The position numbers and the translations under genes are program-made. DNA of 64,000 bases from Lautropia dentalis. Its GTDB lineage: Bacteria > Pseudomonadota > Gammaproteobacteria > Burkholderiales > Burkholderiaceae_E. Under the pieces are notes generated by a model. The model was given only the letters and a program-made list of their open reading frames with translations. It was not told the DNA's origin and did no database searches. The DNA lies in contig NZ_RRUE01000001.1 of NCBI RefSeq assembly GCF_003892345.1, forward strand, positions 651,008 through 715,007. Direction: 5' to 3'. Numbering within the stretch: position 1 is the first letter of the stretch; the number at the start of each line of letters is the position of its first letter. This document shows positions 63,891-64,000 of this stretch, one piece after another.

Positions 63891-64000
63891 CGTGTCGGGC
63901 GGTGGAGGAGACAGGCCGGAAATTCGACCAGAACCGACCGGCCGCGACAAGGAACCCTCTGTAAAAGTCTGCGAGCACTTCAAGTCTGTCAGCACTTCGG

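Overview
The window is GC-rich chromosomal DNA from a flagellated betaproteobacterium, most likely of the Burkholderiales. The evidence is the combination of an enterobacterial-type FlhDC master regulator, FliA/FlgM control, E. coli-like flagellar gene content, and the aat-ate-pyrD gene order. A Lautropia-like organism would fit, but that is an inference from gene content and not a species identification. No chemotaxis genes, rRNA or tRNA genes were seen.

Layout. 1-1077: the 3' end of a GGDEF gene and a DUF4160/DUF2442 gene pair flanked by imperfect direct repeats. 1045-14268: the export apparatus, switch, C-ring and MS-ring block (fliR-fliQ-fliP-fliO-fliN-fliM-fliL and fliK-fliJ-fliI-fliH-fliG-fliF on the minus strand, with fliE divergent). 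14341-19434: ycgR, fliT, fliS, fliD and fliC on the minus strand, with sigma-28 promoters readable before fliS, fliD and fliC. 19757-20758: an Rpn-type nuclease gene. 21489-22356: flhDC. 22527-25614: an accessory island between flhDC and motAB. It holds an ABC-type ATPase gene translationally coupled to a small gene with an E-x-K nuclease-like motif; the small gene is cut in two by an IS50-like IS4-family element with a clean 9-bp target duplication. 25951-35268: motAB, flhB, flhA, flhF, a MinD/FlhG-like protein that has lost its P-loop, and fliA.

36199-51409: flgN-flgM-flgA on the minus strand, then flgB to flgL on the plus strand. The gaps here are unusual. Two loci (about 35276-36170 and 44650-45910) each carry a pair of inverted copies of a structured repeat with two internal hairpins, flanked by arrays of roughly 35-bp units. 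Several other gaps carry short tandem arrays (14, 17 and 37 bp periods). The rod-hook genes end at a terminator after flgH, and flgI begins 1.4 kb later behind the second repeat locus.

51682-63890: an HDOD protein, ilvD, a PbpG-type endopeptidase, an IclR regulator, an aat-ate-pyrD operon (N-end rule aminoacyl transferases and pyrimidine synthesis), and a kinase-receiver-winged-helix fusion gene interrupted by an in-frame TAA. The flagellar parts form one regulatory cascade: FlhDC turns on basal body genes and fliA; FlgM holds FliA until the hook is built; FliA then reads the TCAA/TAAA-N15-GCCGATAA-type promoters of fliC, fliD, fliST-ycgR and flgMN.

The observations most worth following are the two-hairpin repeat, whose stems change by compensatory substitutions, and the IS-broken ATPase plus nuclease-like operon beside flhDC.
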